Below are positions 12,158 through 21,309 of a DNA stretch of 64,000 bases, piece after piece. The number at the start of each line of letters is the position of its first letter. Position 1 is the stretch's first letter. The translations under genes and the position numbers were made by a program. The notes under the pieces are model-generated. The model did no database searches. It was not told the origin of the DNA and saw nothing but the letters and a program-made list of their open reading frames with translations. The DNA is from Oscheius tipulae (taxonomy: Eukaryota; Nematoda; Chromadorea; Rhabditida; Rhabditidae), in contig JASJZH010000002.1 in the NCBI GenBank assembly GCA_037178975.1, positions 3,782,001-3,846,000 of the forward strand, written 5' to 3'.

Positions 12158-13709
12158 TCACGAGATGGACGGAGGCGTAGATTCAGACGACGTACATTTC
12201 AGTTCCTTGTTTGTATTCTTGTTGTTCCTCCTCTCTGCTCTCTTCTTGCCAAAGAAGCCGTCAGCCTGCATCACACGATAGAAGAGAATGAAATTGGAGA
12301 TGGTCAGGGAGCCAATGACGAAAAAACAGACGAACCACTTCCAGAAGACCACCTCGAAGTAGATGATGGAGAGCCAATAGCAGAGATAGCCGGACACAAT
12401 GATGCGGAAGAGAACGAAGCTGATGAGATTGCACATGGCCAGACAGCGGAAGGGCATGGAACGCTTGTCGACTTGGTACAGATTGCAGAGACTCCGAGTG
12501 TGCAGGGCAATCGAGTTTATCTCCATCAGCAGACCTAGCACCACGGTACCCATGAACAATTCGAAGTACTAGGTTCTCAATTGGACAAAAGGAAAGGAGA
12601 ACAACCTACAAAGGGAATGCAAAAACCACACAGCACAACTATGTGATGATAGAGAAGTTCGGCAATGCGACAGCTGCCCTCGTTCAGAATCAGATCCAAG
12701 AAGTCGTGAATCAGGTAGCCGGCCGAGACGAACACCTGTGGATTCGAATGGTTTATAAGTGAGTTGACAAAGGTTCAAAGACAACTCAGAATGAACGCAA
12801 CAGTCAGTGTATAAGAGACAACGCTAGACAGATCGTACTGTCTTTGTAGCTCAACGGAGTAAAGTGTATCTTAGAGAATCAGTCTGGAGCTACAATAAGA
12901 TCTAAAGGAAGATACAGATTAGCCGAAGAGGTTACGACAAGCTTAAGATATAGATATTGAGAGCCGGGAATCTACAGTGCCGTTTTTCAACAGGAGTTTA
13001 GCGACGAAAGACAACATTTTGAGAAATGGAAGAAAATAAGAGTCACTAGAAATGATAGACGGTAGTTGAACAGACTGGATAGTGGGATGAATGTTTCGGA
13101 TTCGTAGTAAAGGACCGAGTAAGGGTAAGGTATAGGTTTGATTCGAATAGTACCGGTTTCTACACGGGTGGACGAGGATTCAAAGACCGCCCAGAACAAA
13201 TCCAGCAGTCAACTTGTATACGGACCACGAAAAAAAGGTACTGTCGTCGTAGGTCAAGCGAGTAAAGTCCTAACGGAATCAGTATCCCAAAAAAGAGGTA
13301 AAATCGAACGGACCAGATAGATGCAGGTGTTGTTGGTGGCCGTGTAGTCGTAGAGGAGATCCTTCCGCATTAGAATGGCGTAGGCTGCCCAGAGACCGCT
13401 GATGACCGAGTGCAGGATGGAGATCATTTCGTTCGAGATGCGCCACTTGGTCTTTACAGGAATTTCTTCTTCCTCCTGCTCATAGTTGGCCCGGTTGCGA
13501 ATCCATCCGAAGAGCGAGAATTCTCCAAGAACGAGTTCGCCGAAGATGTAGAAGCGGACGAGCGACTGGCAGAGACGGAAGAAGGCGAGAGAGACGGCCA
13601 CCCAGATCAGGGCCTCTAGATAACTCGACCAGCCATCCGGACGCCAGTGATATCCCGTCGTAGAATTATACACAAAATGATGAACAGAGAACAGAGTAGA
13701 ACTAACCAT
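12158..13709 (-). CDS. fld-1: TLC-domain membrane protein, TLCD1/TLCD2 (FLD-1)-like
   Basis: Multi-pass membrane protein of the TRAM-LAG1-CLN8 family. TLCD1/2, and worm FLD-1, limit long-chain polyunsaturated phospholipids and so tune membrane fluidity. Exons, upstream to downstream: a first membrane segment (LEALIWVAVSLAFFRL) and a loop; NEMISILHSVISGLWAAYAI, the hallmark His-Ser segment; a short exon with SVYKLTAGFVLG; VSAGYLIHDFLDLIL; YHHIVVLCGF with the paired histidines; then FMGTVVLGLLMEINSIALHT and three further hydrophobic helices, ending in a basic, Ser/Thr-rich tail. The order GLWA, GYxIHDxxD, HH, LLxExxxI fits TLCD1/2 better than ceramide synthase or TRAM. The start at 13709 is the first ATG of the open exon; an upstream exon is possible. 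Confidence 0.82.
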
Positions 13710-13812
13710 CCGCTGCGGAACTAGTTGAGGACACTAAAATGCTCTTCGCTTGTCCCCAATGACCTTTCATGCAATCAAAAAGATTAGAAAAGTTTCTTTT
13801 TGGAAGACAACA

Positions 13813-13818
13813 TTTATT
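13813..13818 (-). promoter_or_regulatory. Poly(A) signal overlapping the stop codon of F-box-like gene A
   Basis: The minus strand reads CATCAATAAATG: the stop TAA is embedded in AATAAA. Confidence 0.65.
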
Positions 13819-15408
13819 GATGTTTGATGAAACGCATCTCGTAACTGATGTGCATAACTCCAATTTCTCGCGTAAGTTGATTTTGAACCAGAAAAAAGTC
13901 TGTCACGTATTTCTCCAGAAAATTCTTGATCATACGGCTTCTTCTGGCATAAGGCTTCAAGTCGAACTGGCTGACTATTCGACTGGATAGGCTCGAGAAA
14001 CTGTTTCCCTCATGTGGAGTAATATCTTCAATGGTAATGTCTTTGACCTGGCCAGTCCCGTCGCGGAACATCTGGATATGGAAGGATGACGTGATGAATC
14101 ACGAATTTTGACGCGCTGACAGTCAGTCTGGAGCACTCACCTGTAAGATTCTGAGAGCGACCTGTGTCCATTCAGCTCCGTTTTCGTTCAAGAACAGAAC
14201 TTCCAACTGTCGAAGAATGTTATCCGGCAAGTTGGGAAGAATATTGTACGAGTTGGACAGGTACAAATGGGTCAGATTCTGAAAGAGAGCTCTTGTAAAA
14301 CAGAGATAGTGTACCTGGAAGTTGTGGAAAGAACAAATCGGAGTGGAGGGCCCTAGACGGTTCTGTAGTACGGAATACTGGACAATTTTGGCGTGCAGAT
14401 CGATTTTCAGCCTCCTCGGATTCACGACCTCGCTGATCTTCTTCAGACCATAATCGGAAATCATGGAGAAAGAAATGTGCTTGTCCACAATGTTCATGGA
14501 CTGAAGGCAGGATGCAATGGTTTCAATCTGCTCGTCCGTTGGCTGGTTGATGCAGTCCTAAGATACCAGTGTCATAGAAAACAAAAGCCAATTTACCACC
14601 GACACAAAAGAGGGCTTGCAGTGCCCAGTCAGTTCTCTGAATCTGTCCGGAACACTTATCGGGTCCAATTGGTAGTAAGAAGGTTCATCCATGAGCATTA
14701 AGTATTCTGTGAAAGGCAGCACAGACCGGCAATCCGCCCTGTCTTGATTGTCAGTCGAAACAAGACCGGTCTTTGATGTCTCCTCTTCCAGCTTCTGGTT
14801 CCTCTTCTCAGCTTCCTCATCGCTCATTTCGTCAATCTCTTCCCAGGCTATCCCTCGAGGTGGAGGGAGCATCGGATCCACCTTCAGGCTGATATTGTCA
14901 AACTTTTCATCTCCACGTGTCTGGAAATGAAACAAGTTGTCTCACACGTATTGTCTCGCCGGATAATTTCTTCGGACGAGACTGAACGGGAGAAGCTAAG
15001 AAAAGGAAAACAGAATTATGAACGAACCTCCGGGCAGAATCTAATTGTCCTGTTGTGAAATAGACATATCTTGATGAGGTGTCGGTGAGTCTCGATGAAT
15101 CGACTGTAGAATTTAGTTACTCTTCTCATCCTAGAAAAGGCGGCTGGGTTCATCTGAACAGTTTTTCTCTCTTCAATACTTTGAAATGCAACTTTGGTCA
15201 AGACAGTTTTGAGTAGATTGTCCGGAACAGACTGTATGTTGAATCCTCGTCCTTCATAAACCTTTGGGAAGAGTTCCTTGCCCCATCTCTGAAGTCGCTC
15301 TAATTATATTTCTGTTTAAAGAAGTACCTGATAGTCAATTTTGAGACAAGTCATACAGATGTTCAGCGGCATTTCACCTTTTGGAGGCAGAGGGCGAGAG
15401 CTGCTCAT
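13814..15408 (-). CDS. F-box-like protein, divergent paralogue A
   Basis: Probable F-box-type adaptor. The start is MSSSRPLPPKGEMPLNICMT, containing a CxxC (CMTC). After introns comes SVPDNLLKTVL ... AFSRMRRVTKFYSRFIETHR, which matches the general F-box outline (LPDxLLxxIL ... RLRRVNRxFNxFI). Later exons give SDYGLKKISEVVNPRRLKID and a leucine-rich part (LTHLYLSNSYNILPNLPDNI), which suggests solenoid-like repeats or an FTH/DUF38-like module. The last exon ends MHISYEMRFIKHQ. The adjacent plus-strand gene is a paralogue sharing the CxxC, the AFxRMRR segment and the exon plan. AATAAA overlaps the stop. The F-box assignment is inference from a pattern, not an identified family member. Confidence 0.6.
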
Positions 15409-15704
15409 CTGAAAGCACTTCTATGATAGGTTTCGAAACTTATGGAGACTAGAAATCGATTTCTGTAGGTGGAATTAGTGAAAGATTCGTAAGTCTACGA
15501 AAAAAAAACAACAACAGTCACAACAATATAGTCGGAGCGCGTTTACACTGAGTGTCAAAACGCACTCCATTTCCAATGCTATCTAATTCATTTCTCATTG
15601 TGAAATGTTTCTAGACCTGCAGAAGAATTGCTTTCCCCCCGCTGTTTCCATCACGACGAAGCCCTGCTTATAATTATACGAGGTCTCATTTTCACCCAGT
15701 GTCG

Positions 15705-17287
15705 ATGAACTTTCCTCTACTCGACGCCGATTTTTGTGAGACATGTCTTCTGGGAGATTTTGAAGTGAGCTGTTCCTCTTTCAGTAGGTAGCCTTTCAGT
15801 TGGATCCGGAAGACAATCTGGCTCCACGAGTAGCCAAGAGCGGAAAATTCAGTTTGAGCCAAATACCGGACTCATGTCTGCGAGCGACTCTAGAGAGGGT
15901 AATTTTTGAGAGAAACAGTACATTTTCAAAGTTTCAGATGAATCAGACTGCCTTCACACGAATGAGAAGAATCAACAGGGCCGTCAGCAAGTTCATTGAA
16001 GATAATCGCACGAGGCTGAACATCAGTCTATTTCATAACTACGTCATTCGATTTGAGCATAAATTCGTGAGTTTCCATCACAAATCTGTTCAGTACCGGC
16101 AATTTTGTAGGACAGTCCCGGAACACAGGTCATCTTCATACGTTCCCGACCAAGACGATCGGAAGACCTTACTGACAAGTTCCCATACCACGAGGTTTTC
16201 GGATGCGGAGACTTGATGGATCGACTGAAAAAGACACCGACTGTTGTAGAAGCAAATGAATCTTCTTCGAACGAATCCGTCTCGGTGCAGACTCTCCAAA
16301 AGGTAAAACAGGAATTTTTAGATAGTCGAAGGGATAACCAAGTATATAAACAATGTGAATCTGTCGGAAGCCTTCAGTCTCGATCTGGACATCTTCAGAC
16401 GCTGTGAATTTCTCCAGAGAGAGTTCAAAGGCTACTACAGACCCTGTTATTACGTCGTGGTGAGTTTTTTAACCACTCAAAGCATATCTTCAGTATGTTT
16501 CTGACTATTTCGGGGATCCGAATCCTGACGTTGTACCCTTCGTCCACTTCTTGCAACACACTAACCAGACTGGCGGCTTTGTCAAGTTCTACTCGACACT
16601 TCCGAGTATTTTGAACGCAATAGTCGAGGTTTTAAGGCCAAAACACGTCTATATGAACTTATTTGTTCGTAACAACAACCTGGTCAAGGAATATACTTTT
16701 CGATCGATCATGCAGGTAAAGCTAATCACTGAAACATGTGGAAATACTTCAAGGACGTTCGAAGAATGACTATCACCGAAGATTTCGTTCTGTCGATGGA
16801 GCCTGGAGCGGTCAAATATCTCATGGAATCATCTGAGCATGTGCACATCCATAAGGTTTCAATCAATCGGAAGGAATATTTGGAACCGATCAAGGAAGGA
16901 CTGATGGTGCGTCTTTATCAAGATGACAGTATAAACATTTCTAGGCTTGGAAATTGAGAAGTACGTCTCTCAAGACCTTCGTTTTCTCGTGCGACTGCCA
17001 CATAACCGCCTTCGTCTATTACAAGAGACTCTTCGCAGATTTCAGTCCTGTTGATTTGAGCATGGAAACTTGTATTGAACTCAGTTCTCAGTATCCGGAT
17101 CTTCTAGAGGTTCTAATTGAAAATAAGCCAAAAGAAAGGTTCATTTCAGTGGATACCACTTCTGGAAGCCGTCGATCCGACAGAGTTGTTCCCACTGAAG
17201 CAGTTCTTTTTTTTTGAAGGCGCGAGTGGATTGGCTGTTGTCGCGGTCAACAACGAGGCACGAAGATTCCAGATGACCGTTCTGTAA
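15705..17287 (+). CDS. F-box-like protein, divergent paralogue B
   Basis: Paralogue of the adjacent minus-strand gene, transcribed divergently from a shared spacer of about 300 nt. The start MNFPLLDADFCETCLLGDFE has a CxxC (CETC) like copy A, with the ATG 5 nt after a cacccag acceptor. Then IPDSCLRATLER and AFTRMRRINRAVSKFIEDNR match the F-box outline. Further exons joined by short introns give YINNVNLSEAFSLDLDIFRR, then FGDPNPDVVPFVHFLQH, MEPGAVKYLMESSEHVHIH and AWKLRSTSLKTFVFSC, ending EARRFQMTVL. All joins keep frame, so the gene looks intact. The central part recalls F-box-associated or FTH modules expanded in nematodes, but I cannot prove family membership. Confidence 0.62.
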
Positions 17288-17291
17288 TAAA
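17286..17291 (+). promoter_or_regulatory. Poly(A) signal overlapping the stop codon of F-box-like gene B
   Basis: Sequence CTGTAATAAATTC: AATAAA begins at the second base of the TAA stop. Confidence 0.65.
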
Positions 17292-17403
17292 TTCTCCTTA
17301 ATATTTGGATTTTCTGGTCATAGTGATTGGATGCGCTGCACATGCTCGTAAACAGCTGTCGAAGAGAGATCTTGGACTGAAAGTGAGAAATCTGGAAACC
17401 TAT

Positions 17404-17520
17404 AAGAACTCGTTCTCTGCTCATTTTGTCGTTCCACCTTTCAGTCAGCTAGCAGGAGGGTCGTCTATAAAACTGTCCAGGAGGGTAAGCTGGAGTACCC
17501 AATCCTAAGTGTCTCTTACT
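17404..17520 (+). repeat. Decayed direct copy of the first exon of the gene at 17740
   Basis: About 117 nt that align almost base for base with 17687-17802, including the exon-1 coding bases, the donor and the intron. The position of the start ATG reads AGG here and the copy lacks the tcag acceptor, so it cannot start the same protein. Confidence 0.8.
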
Positions 17521-17739
17521 TTCCTTGGAGACATCACATGTTTCTTGGAGAGCACCTCATTGATCATAAATGATTGTGTCCCTAGATAAGAGCCCCAGGG
17601 ATGCTGTGACCCCCTACTCTCACTTCAAAAACAGTTTATGCTGAAACCACGTATTTCAACCGGACCTAAGAGATAAGATACTGGGAAAGAACTCATTCTC
17701 TGTTCATTTTCTCGTTTTATCTGCCAGTCAACTAGCAGA

Positions 17740-18682
17740 ATGGTCGTCTACGAAACTGTCCAGGAGGGTAAGCCGGAGTACCCATTCCTAAGTGTCTCTT
17801 ACTTCAGAAAGCAATCTGGTCATCCAGGTCGAGGCCAACCTGCAAACGGGCAAATTTAAAATCCCAAAAACTAATGTTACGAAGACCACCAAAATTTCAA
17901 ACTTTGGTGGCATCAAGAACCTAGAATGCTCCGCGATTACTTGCGGGGATACCCAAAATGGAAAAGTCACTCATACCTCGGGATTGGCATATTCGGTTCC
18001 TGTGGGAAAGCACGGTCAGCTCCAGGTATGAAGCTATTTTGTAATAAAACTATTCAAATTCTAGATTGGTGGTCGTGTCTCTCAGAACTCGGTTACGGTT
18101 CCAATAATGTTCAAAGGCACTGACGGAAATTCACTGGGAATGGAAGTTTCTCTTACTGCTGACATCAGAGAGCTTGAGAAGAATGTATGTCCATTTGTTG
18201 CATCCAGTTAACCAAGTCACAGGGTCTCTCGCTGGTCAGTATCATTAACATCCCTGAGGTTGACGGACAACTGGTCATCAAGTACAATATCCTTACCCAA
18301 GCCTTTGTGGTTCAGTATCGTTCTAAGCTTCCGGGAGGCAGAAAGGATGACGACGACGACAACACTACCGGCTGTTGTTCCGCGGAGATCGAGTTGGACT
18401 TGCATCGCGGATTAATTGATCCTCGAACGCACGAGTTCGAGGATCAATTAATTAATCAATTAAAAAACACGAGTTGCAACAAGGAGGACGTCACAGCTCT
18501 AGCATATGCTGTGAGTAAGTTGATCGCAGGGGATAGTCGCATTTTAGTCATCTGTACTGGTCAACGTTGGTAAAACAGTTACAAATAGAATTGTGAACAC
18601 GGGTAATGCTATCGGAGATGCGTTCTTCAGAGTATTCAAGCCTGTCAGAAACGATGAGTCTCGTCAGGTTGTCAAAAACTGA
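17740..18682 (+). CDS. Unrecognised protein, no signal peptide
   Basis: Exon 1 is MVVYETVQE (17740-17767); a 40-nt intron ends at 17807. The protein continues ESNLVIQVEANLQTGKFKIP, then KTTKISNFGG and GKHGQLQ; after an intron IGGRVSQNSVTVPIMFKG and LTADIRELEKN; then SLVSIINIPEVDGQLVIKYN, an acidic DDDDD run, TGCCSAEIELDLHRGLIDPR, and a last exon SSVLVNVGKTVTNRIVNTGN ending RQVVKN. About 250 residues, all joins in frame. Alternating hydrophobic residues suggest mostly beta structure. I do not recognise the family. A perfect 18-bp inverted repeat lies in the coding sequence and a decayed first-exon copy lies upstream. Confidence 0.7.
18411..18452 (+). repeat. Perfect 18-bp inverted repeat inside a CDS
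   Basis: Arms at 18411-18428 and 18435-18452 are exact reverse complements around the 6-nt loop gcacga. The left arm reads attaattgatcctcgaac. The transcript could form a strong hairpin; the arms encode part of LIDPRTHEFEDQLIN. Confidence 0.9.
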
Positions 18683-18820
18683 TTGTGAGATCTCTCACTT
18701 CCGATAAACATATATCCATTTCTTCCAATAATTTCTTCTCAGACCAGAATAATAATGTGTATCATGAGGAACCACACAACTGATTCAGACTCCAGCTGAC
18801 AGTCACATAGCTGTTTTGAA

Positions 18821-19342
18821 ATGTTTCGATTTTGTTATGTTGGGCTGCCGCGCGCACTCCATGGCGAAGCGGCTCTGTTGTCAAAACAACCAGGCTCTCC
18901 TTTTAATTCCTACGGAGGCTGTTCCAGACAATTTGTTCTCAATTTCTACGCCGTTTCTCACTACTACACTGTCGATTTCAGTTTTCAAAATGGCTATGGA
19001 AAATATGTCTCAAGGTAGTTCCGGTGATCAGGCTTGTAGCTTTTCTAGCTGTAAATAAGGACAATTTCAGGCCAGTCTCACTTGTCGTCACTGTGGAAGC
19101 GCTGTCAATGTCAGACTAGGTGATATGAAGTGAGTTGAAAGACACATACCAGAACTATCCTCTGGCTCAGAGACCATAAGAAAATCTGTGAACATAAGAC
19201 TACTGTCCCGACTCCGACAGTCACCAAGACCTGTCAACCTTTGATGGAAAAGAATGGCCGAGAGATTGGAGTCCTCCTCATGCTCCTGTTCGGATTCCTT
19301 CTGTTGGTCATGGTCGCGCCTATGAATAGCTACATTTCGTAA
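18821..19342 (+). CDS. Possible small tail-anchored protein, exon structure unresolved
   Basis: An open frame starts MFRFCYVGLPRALHGEAALL and runs to about 19015. A second exon after an acceptor at about 19070 can read ASLTCRHCGSAVNVRLGDMK, with a CxxC. A third, about 19161-19342, encodes a basic stretch, GREIGVLLMLLFGFLLLVMV and a short end, a clear single membrane helix near the C-terminus. The phases do not join cleanly with normal-size introns, so the real gene may use other exons, be broken, or be two genes. I give no function. Confidence 0.3.
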
Positions 19343-19846
19343 AAATCCCATGTTGTTTGCCGGTACGCGACGCACTCCTACGTCTTTCTAGAACTCTCTA
19401 GACGATCTTTGCATTTCCATTTTGTGTACATATCTCTGTATGAAGGCTTACTTGAGACTAGCCTTATTTATGGGCATGTCTCTGGACACGGATGTGATAG
19501 TCAGCTCCGAAAGGACGATGACACATATCCCCTTCTTTAGTATGACAGAACAGAAGGACAGCTGGGACCTTTGACTTCTCACAAAGGTGGGCATCTCCTG
19601 GAAAAATGTACTTTCCAACAAGAGAAATAATCCCATTGTGAGAAACAACAGACAATGAGTGTTTGGTAGGAATGGCGACACAGCTTCTTCTGATTGACAT
19701 CTTTGACGACGAGATGAGCCAGTGGATGCTTGTTTTCATCTAGGACTTTCCCAAACCTTGGAGCAAAGGCGTGTCAGTGGGCTCCCGAACTTCTAAATAA
19801 AGGTATACCCACAGAAGAACAAAAGAACCTTTACAAACAGTTTATA

Positions 19847-20507
19847 TTAGATGGAAACGACAAAGGAGAAAAGTCTTCTCAGAACGCCGACAACCCATTG
19901 CTTGGTGTAGTCCATCAGCTGCTTCATTCTCATCGAGAAGGGCATGTCGCTCTGTCCTGATTTGTTTTCTTCTTCTTCGGGCTGCTGGCCCTTGTTGCAC
20001 TGCTCTCCGTGGCAGCAGCAGATTTTCTGGCTTGTCTTCTCCTCCACATGGCAGCCTTCTTCCTTGTCCTTGCAGAAGTCGCCTCCACATCCGACTGACA
20101 TAGTTCCGTCGGCGAGACGTTCCCAACGGCAACTACGTTCCTTTCCAGGACAAGGAGCTATGATGGGGTCCGAGATGAGCCCATAGAAGCAGTGGAAGTA
20201 GAGCGGGCTCCTGTTACAGTTGTCGCCCTCGTCGCAGCAGCAATAGGTCGTCTCTTTGTCCGGGTTGCTCGTGCAGCCGGCCTTGCAGATGGAGCTACAG
20301 CCAGTCGGCGTCACAGTGAATGCGCCTCGGATGGAAGTACGCTTCTCGTACTGGCAGTTGTCCGTGTCGGAAGGGCACTTCTCCGATTTGTTGGAGAGAT
20401 CTGTACAAGTTGAGGGCAGGCGAGGGAGTAGACTTGCATGTAGTGTTGACGAGGCAGACACGGCCGCTGGTAGCGTGGACCAGGAAGAGGAGCAGAAGAA
20501 GGCGCAT
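19847..20507 (-). CDS. Secreted two-module cysteine-rich protein (Ly6 / ET-module-like)
   Basis: Secreted protein with signal peptide MRLLLLLFLVHATSG and two related Cys-rich modules. Module 1 runs from VCLVNTT through KCPSDTDNCQYEKR to YCCCDEGDNCN; module 2 from HCFYGLI through RSCRWERLADGTMSVGCG to ICCCHGEQCN. Each ends in CCCxxxxCN, the closing pattern of three-finger (Ly6, activin-receptor ectodomain, nematode ET-module) folds. A charged linker (QQPEEEENKSGQ) and a basic-hydrophobic end (RRLFSFVVSI) follow. The signal peptide and the Cys-rich body lie in different frames; a 37-nt GC-AG intron at 20401-20437 with donor gcaagt joins them. Ligand or receptor unknown. Confidence 0.75.
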
Positions 20508-21309
20508 CGTCGACTATCCCTGAGCGGAGCTGGAGCTTGAATGCTTTTCTTTCCCAGAAGACAGCTTACGTTAACATTTTCCGACAAGTTCTGACCTGCT
20601 CAGTTTGTGGCAGGACCCAAGGTCTTTGTCGAAGCGAGAACTTACATGTTTTCCTCGCAACTTCGTAGCTTTTCAATTTGAAACTTACTTTATTACTTTC
20701 CAATTAGAAAACGGCTTTTCAGTTCTTCAACTTGCAGTAATGAAACAGCAGATTGCGGCACAAGTTGAGTATAATAAATTCCAGAGTTAAAGCAGAATGA
20801 ACCTCGGTTCAATCGACCTGGGCCTGTCCTATCTCTCATTGTTTGACTTCCTACTCAAAGTTTGGAAATTGGACTCCAAATGCTACTGAATAACACATTG
20901 TTTCGTAACCTTGCTCAACTAGACGGGAGAAATATATAAATGTCGCCTGTGTTTACCTACATCAACCCAACCCAAAGATCAGATCTGACCAGCCCAAAAT
21001 TGCACAAGAGAGACCGCAGCATGAATCACTTCCCATAAAGCTGTACGGCTCATTGTGTCTCCGATCGTCTAGCGCCTCTAGTCACTCTTTGGTCTCTCCT
21101 TCTGATCTTTTGGTCGCCGTCGTGATGTCAACACATGGCGGCGGCTTCCCCGGCCTCTCTCGGTTGTGCAATATCGCGTTCTGGCGCCGCCTTCTCTACT
21201 ATAAAAGTCGAAAAGTGTTCTTGTCAACCATCATTCAACCACTCTTTGATCGATTACAGGTCAAAACATTTATCCACGTTTGAGTTCTTCTCATGAAAAC
21301 CACGAGAAA
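20508..21309. other. Spacer between the secreted Cys-rich gene and the P-glycoprotein array
   Basis: About 800 nt between divergently transcribed genes, so both promoters should be here. I see no coding exon or repeat; an acceptor-like ttacag at about 21255 precedes P-gp 1 and could serve a 5' UTR intron or trans-splicing. Confidence 0.4.

Noticed and set aside
18995-19160. LITAF-type zinc domain from CRHCGSAV
   Set aside because: Only one CxxC is present and the downstream half of the LITAF pattern is missing, so the call is not supported.
19448-19739. Minus-strand open frames with several His and Cys residues
   Set aside because: Two frames alternate and I could not join them with normal splice sites or match a family; not called as a gene.
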